The position numbers were made by a program, and so were the translations under genes. This document shows, in pieces, positions 16,296 through 19,500 of a stretch of 19,500 nt of DNA. This DNA is from JAZGDL01 sp036477795 (GTDB taxonomy: Bacteria; Planctomycetota; Phycisphaerae; UBA1845), in assembly GCA_036477795.1 (NCBI GenBank), contig JAZGDL010000550.1, positions 1 to 19,500 on the forward strand. The letters run 5' to 3'. Position 1 is the stretch's first letter. Each line of letters starts with the position of its first letter. Under the pieces are notes generated by a model that was not told the origin of the DNA, ran no database searches, and saw nothing but the letters and a program-made list of their open reading frames with translations.

Positions 16296-18521
16296 CTATT
16301 CCTTGCTGGTGGTCAAGCTGATGTTGGGAATGGTCAGCTTGATCGTAGGATTCGTGGCTTTGCTGACTGTCTTGCCGGCCAGCAAGGTGTCGATGTTCTT
16401 CTTCAAGGTGCCGTTAGTGATCGCATTGCCGCCGATGTAGGCCTTATCGATCTTGCCGTTCTTGTCGATCAGGAAAAAGGTGGGGAAGCTGGACACCTTG
16501 AAGTCCTTACTGCCGGACCTTTGCGGGTCCAGAACCTGCTGGAACTTGACGCCCAGGTCGGCCCACTGCTTGACCACGTACTCCTTGGTCTTGGCCCGAC
16601 GGTTCTTGGGATCAAGCTTCTCCACAATGGTGTCTTGATTGACGCCCACGAAGCGCACGGGCTTGCCTTTGTAGGCTTCGGACATTTCGCTGAGCTTGGG
16701 CAGCGTCTTCTTGCAGTATCCGCACCAACTGGCGTAGAAGAAGGCCACGGTGGCTTCGGCGTCGGAGCCGGTCAGGCTGACGGTCGAGTCGTCGGACGCA
16801 GCCCGGAAGGTGACCTTGGGAGCGGGCTTACCGGCCATCTTCAAGGCCGGCCGTTCGCGCGGCTTGCGTGCCGTCGTCGTCGCCAGCTTCTTGCCGGCCA
16901 GGAGCGTGTCCATGTCCCGCTTGAGGCTGCCGTCGTTGGCTGCCCCACCACCCATATAGACCCGCTCAACCTTGCCGGTCTTGCCCAGCAGGAACATCGT
17001 CGGGAAGCTCTGCACCTTGAACTTGTTGAGGCCGTCCTTGTTGGAGTCGAACAACTGCGTCAGGGAACCCCCCAAATCCTTCCATTGATCCGTCACGGAC
17101 TTCTTGGTCCGGGCCCGTTTTCCGGTAGCGCCGTCCTCCTTGAGCGAGTCCATGTTGACGCCGACGATGTTAACTGACTTGCCCTCGTATTCCTTCTTGA
17201 GCGCATCGAGCTTGGGCAGGGTGCGCTTGCAGAATCCGCACCAGCTTGTGTAGAACATCATCAGGGTGGCATCGTCCTTCATCTCGGCCGTTGCCACCTT
17301 TTTGCCGTCAGCCGTCTTGAAGGTGGCATCAGGCACGGGCTTGCCCGACAGTTGCATCGACGGGCGCGCTGGGGCCCTCCGCTTGGGATTGCGTGTTTGG
17401 GCGATCCTCACCTCCATCTTGGGCTTCTTGGGATCGTCGGTAGTGATGGTCAACATGGCCCCGTCTGGCGGCGGCAGGTAATTCGCAGGAAACGCCAGGG
17501 TCACGTTGTAGCTGCTGTCCGAGGTCTTCTTGACCTCAACTTCGACGTCCTTGGCGTTGGTGGTAGCGGACAGGACCTTGCGCTGTGTGTCGGAATTGAA
17601 CTTCACGCGGACGTTCTGCTTGCGAGCCGTCTTCTGGGCCCTGGGAATCAGCACCACGGGCGGCGACACCTCGACGCGCGGCGGAACGAAGGCCGAAACG
17701 CGGATGTCAATCGAGGTCTTACCGTCCAGTGACGTTGTCAGTTTGAAACTGCCGCGATTGACCTTGTCCGCATAGGGCGGCTGGGCCCGGACCACGAACT
17801 CATACAACCGGCCCGGAGTCTTCTCGATCAACTCAGCGTTGAACACGCCCACCTTGGACGCCGCCAGTTTCAGCTCGACGGGCTCGTCCATGTTATTGGT
17901 CAGAGTCAGCGTACGCTCCAACTTGTCGTCCGGACTGATACGGCCGAAGTTGCCTCCGCGCACCGGATCGACCGTGTACCTCTCCTTGACCGTTCCGGTG
18001 ATCTTGAGCACAAACGGCGACTTGGTGGTGTCATTGGACTCCACCCGAATCGACTTGGTGATCTTGGAGCGAAGCCTGGCGGTCCTGACCGTCACCTGAA
18101 TCTTGCCGGTGGCCCCGGGCTTGATCTCACGGTCGTACTTCTGCGCCACCGTGCACCCGCAACTGGGCTTGACCCGCGTGATCTTGAGGATTTCCTGACC
18201 GGTGTTCTTGATCACGAACGTGTGGTTTATGTCCTTGCCCGCCCACACTTCACCGAAGTCGTGGGTGGTATTGTCGGCGGCGATTTTCGGCGCCGCTCCG
18301 GTGGGCGCCTTCTTTTTGCTTTCGGTCTTGTCCGACTTCTTGTCCGACTTCTCGTCTGACTTCTTGACCGGTATCACGAGTTCGGTGAACGCTACCTTGG
18401 GTTTGGTATTCTTGGCCTCCTCTGTCTGCTGCGCCCACGCCGTCGCAGGGCCCAACGCCAACGCCAATGCCGCCAACGCCGCCCCATAACCACCATGCCG
18501 TACCAACCATCTTCGATTCAT
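16296..18521 (-). CDS. Secreted DUF1573 protein with two tandem TlpA/thioredoxin domains
   Basis: This 741-residue protein starts with a signal peptide (hydrophobic stretch about 14-28, likely cleavage after AWA, residue 30). A short Lys/Asp/Ser-rich spacer (about 53-73) and a DUF1573 domain (about 84-180, DFGEVWAGKDINHTFVIKNTG, CGC at 121-123) follow. After a further beta-rich region come two thioredoxin-like domains of about 172-residue spacing, with WCGFC at 427-431 and WCGYC at 599-603. Each has a later SFPT cis-proline motif, so both active sites look intact. The likely role is thiol-disulfide exchange outside the cytoplasm, as in TlpA/ResA-like reductases, but the partner is unknown. 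ATG 18521 has GGAAAGGG just upstream on this strand. It is transcribed away from the selenoprotein gene. Confidence 0.88.
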   Translation of the reverse strand: MNRRWLVRHGGYGAALAALALALGPATAWAQQTEEAKNTKPKVAFTELVIPVKKSDEKSDKKSDKTESKKKAPTGAAPKIAADNTTHDFGEVWAGKDINHTFVIKNTGQEILKITRVKPSCGCTVAQKYDREIKPGATGKIQVTVRTARLRSKITKSIRVESNDTTKSPFVLKITGTVKERYTVDPVRGGNFGRISPDDKLERTLTLTNNMDEPVELKLAASKVGVFNAELIEKTPGRLYEFVVRAQPPYADKVNRGSFKLTTSLDGKTSIDIRVSAFVPPRVEVSPPVVLIPRAQKTARKQNVRVKFNSDTQRKVLSATTNAKDVEVEVKKTSDSSYNVTLAFPANYLPPPDGAMLTITTDDPKKPKMEVRIAQTRNPKRRAPARPSMQLSGKPVPDATFKTADGKKVATAEMKDDATLMMFYTSWCGFCKRTLPKLDALKKEYEGKSVNIVGVNMDSLKEDGATGKRARTKKSVTDQWKDLGGSLTQLFDSNKDGLNKFKVQSFPTMFLLGKTGKVERVYMGGGAANDGSLKRDMDTLLAGKKLATTTARKPRERPALKMAGKPAPKVTFRAASDDSTVSLTGSDAEATVAFFYASWCGYCKKTLPKLSEMSEAYKGKPVRFVGVNQDTIVEKLDPKNRRAKTKEYVVKQWADLGVKFQQVLDPQRSGSKDFKVSSFPTFFLIDKNGKIDKAYIGGNAITNGTLKKNIDTLLAGKTVSKATNPTIKLTIPNISLTTSKE

Positions 18522-18890
18522 CGAAAAACCCTTTCCACGTTACTGTGCCATTTCCGCCCCGTATATCTACTGCGGCGGCAACAACCGTTATCCAAACAAC
18601 TGGCCATCCAACAGTGAGAACCCATCGGCATAGCGCATGACCATGCCGAACACTTTGATGCTCGAATCATACGCAATCCTATCCACACGGTTCAAGGGCC
18701 CTGCAACGGCTCATTACCCTGCGGTTACGTTGTGTACCCCGCCCGCCCTCAACAAGGCCCGGCCGCGGCTCGATGTTACCGGGCTGTTACCTGCTCCCGC
18801 CGACGCTGCCTCTCCTTGGAAACCCTCGCCCGCCGCCCAGGCCCACACGTATATAGCGCCGGTCAAAGTCCGTGCCCCGCTTCGGATCGG
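18522..18890. other. Intergenic region between divergent redox genes
   Basis: About 370 bases with no feature I can support besides the promoter toward the selenoprotein gene that follows. The open frames on both strands show no ribosome binding site and no recognisable family. No hairpin module of the kinds seen elsewhere was found. The promoter of the thioredoxin gene must lie here, but I could not pick a convincing -35/-10 pair. Confidence 0.5.
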
Positions 18891-18919
18891 TGTTCCTCTC
18901 GGGGTTCTTTTGCTATAAT
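18891..18919 (+). promoter_or_regulatory. Promoter of the SelW-like selenoprotein gene
   Basis: TGC-TATAAT (18911-18919) is a perfect -10 box with the TGn extension, about 50 bases before the ATG at 18971. TGTTCC at 18891-18896, 17 bases upstream of the -10, is a weak -35. The spacing is ideal and the extended -10 would compensate. Confidence 0.6.
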
Positions 18920-18970
18920 CCTGCCGATAAGAGTGACAATTGCCGTTTCAACGCATGGGAGATCGCTGTC

Positions 18971-19198
18971 ATGAAAGTGTCCATCAAGTACTGCATGGAA
19001 TGAAACTATTACCCGAAGGCCGCCAGTTTGGCGGAGTCGATCAAGAAGGAGTGCGGCCTCACGCCCCAAATGATCGAGGGCGGTGGGGGAATCTTCGACG
19101 TGAGGGTCGACGGCGAGCTGATCTACAGCAAGCAAGAGACCGGCGAATTTCCCGAACACAGCCTCATCATCGAAAAGATAACAGCGATCGCCAAGTAG
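18971..19198 (+). CDS. SelW/Rdx-family selenoprotein with in-frame TGA (CxxU)
   Basis: This 75-residue thioredoxin-fold redox protein of the Rdx (SelW/SelT/SelH-like) family reads MKVSIKYCMEU from ATG 18971. The TGA at 19001-19003 falls exactly at the second position of the CxxC/CxxU redox motif (C8, U11), where selenocysteine is found in selenoprotein relatives. The frame stays open for 64 more codons to TAG 19196-19198. It continues with family-type sequence: NYYPKAASLAESIKK, GGGGIFDVRVDGELIYSK and TGEFPEH. Short, intact and family-consistent sequence after the TGA argues against a broken gene. TGA ends other genes here, so a changed code is unlikely. A GGGAG lies about 9 bases before the ATG. 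Selenocysteine insertion is inferred; it needs selA-D in the same genome, which this window cannot show. Confidence 0.9.
19020..19034 (+). promoter_or_regulatory. Candidate SECIS hairpin for the selenocysteine codon
   Basis: CCGCC (19020-19024), loop AGTTT (19025-19029), GGCGG (19030-19034): a perfect 5-bp G+C stem with a 5-base loop. The loop starts 21 bases after the TGA and has G in its second position. As I recall the general bacterial SECIS pattern, the upper stem has at least 4 bp, the loop lies roughly 16-37 bases after the UGA, and a G is among the first two loop bases. SelB would bind such an element. The lower stem is weak, so function is not proven. Confidence 0.6.
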
Positions 19199-19242
19199 AG
19201 GTGACCGCTGGTGGTTCGATAACGTTTGCATAGGAGATTGTC

Positions 19243-19500
19243 ATGGCCGGCGCCGCCAACATGACCTGGCTGGGACACGCGACCATCCGGCTTACCCTCC
19301 CGGATGAGCGCGTCATCCTGATTGACCCCTGGCTGCGGGACAACCCCTCCTGCCCCGACCAATTCAAGGATCCCGCGCGCTGCGATTTTCTGGCCCTGAC
19401 CCACGGGCACTTTGATCACACCGGCGACGTGGCCCGGCTCATCGAGCGGCACAATCCGCAGGTGGTAGCCACCGTCGAATTGTGCAGCCTGCTCGGGCTT
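19243..19500 (+). CDS. MBL-fold metal-dependent hydrolase, UPF0173-like (3' partial)
   Basis: The first 86 codons of a metallo-beta-lactamase-fold protein are present; the rest lies beyond the window. The N-terminus has MTWLGHATIRL, then IDPWLRDNPSCP, then LTHGHFDHTGDVARL. The last of these is the HxHxDH metal-binding motif of the fold. The WLGHAT start and short approach to the HxHxDH motif match the UPF0173 type rather than a lactamase or glyoxalase. AGGAG (19232-19236) lies 6 bases before the ATG. It follows the selenoprotein gene by 44 bases on the same strand, so they may be co-transcribed, though a shared function is not apparent. Confidence 0.85.
   Translation, partial: MAGAANMTWLGHATIRLTLPDERVILIDPWLRDNPSCPDQFKDPARCDFLALTHGHFDHTGDVARLIERHNPQVVATVELCSLLGL

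Noticed and set aside
19001..19003. TGA read as tryptophan or glycine (alternative genetic code) or a simple nonsense mutation
   Set aside because: TGA is the stop of mcsA, mcsB, the ABC genes, mrp and others in this window. The TGA falls exactly at the redox U position, and the rest of the gene is intact.
18940..19233. 97-codon plus-strand frame overlapping the selenoprotein gene in another frame
   Set aside because: No ribosome binding site and no family similarity; the Rdx-type protein is in the frame that reads through the TGA.

Overview
The window looks like a bacterial chromosome segment from the Planctomycetota, or a close PVC relative. This is inferred from three things. There are G+C-rich genes with no sign of a host-restricted lifestyle. 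There is a DUF1573-type secreted protein and a small protein with the motif RPFEPF..MSDG..Y.VTHPD, a type that is very common in that phylum. The intergenic spaces are filled with dispersed hairpin modules (GTGGGACAGGCT..AGCCTGTC, CCCACCTC..GAGGTGGG, GGTGCGAGAA..TTCTCGCACC) of a kind I associate with those genomes. No phylogenetic marker was compared, so the assignment is tentative. TGA ends many genes here, so the standard bacterial code applies.

Layout. Bases 1-1474 (+) hold the 3' end of mcsA and all of mcsB, the protein-arginine kinase pair, overlapping by 4 bases. lysS follows (1608-3065), then a lipoprotein-release type ABC transporter made of a LolC/E-like permease and a LolD-like ATPase that overlap by 8 bases (3251-5495). 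Next come a branched-chain aminotransferase (5599-6537) and a small predicted membrane protein (6651-6872). A histidine kinase/response regulator pair is on the minus strand (9455-7053). The plus strand then carries the Mrp Fe-S cluster carrier ATPase (10104-11183) and a DinB-like protein (11211-11711). A small minus-strand protein (11977-11729), a doubtful 90-codon ORF (12175-12447) and a full-length condensin smc (12484-16068) follow. On the minus strand, 18521-16296 encodes a secreted protein with a DUF1573 domain and two tandem TlpA/thioredoxin domains, ending in a strong terminator hairpin.

The most notable item is at 18971-19198: a 75-residue SelW/Rdx-family gene whose redox motif is C-M-E-U, with the second redox position encoded by an in-frame TGA at 19001-19003. 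The reading frame continues through the TGA with clear Rdx-family sequence, a short SECIS-like hairpin follows it, and a good promoter and ribosome binding site precede the gene. Ordinary gene calling stops at the TGA and would miss it. The gene is followed by the start of an MBL-fold metal-dependent hydrolase (19243 to the window end).

The second theme is repeats. Four intergenic sites carry arrays with an exact or near 7-base period: AGCGAAT-type at 1481-1581 and 5513-5575, TTCAACC-type at 6511-6587, and TTTCGGA-type at 16133-16167. Three of these fold back on themselves as inverted repeats, and one encodes the last residues of the aminotransferase. A second class, the compound hairpins, lies at 3092-3217, 6911-6993, 7769-7900, 9681-9730 and 9832-9949. 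A perfect 22-base palindrome of similar character lies inside the LolC-like coding region. I saw no tRNA, rRNA, CRISPR array or insertion sequence.
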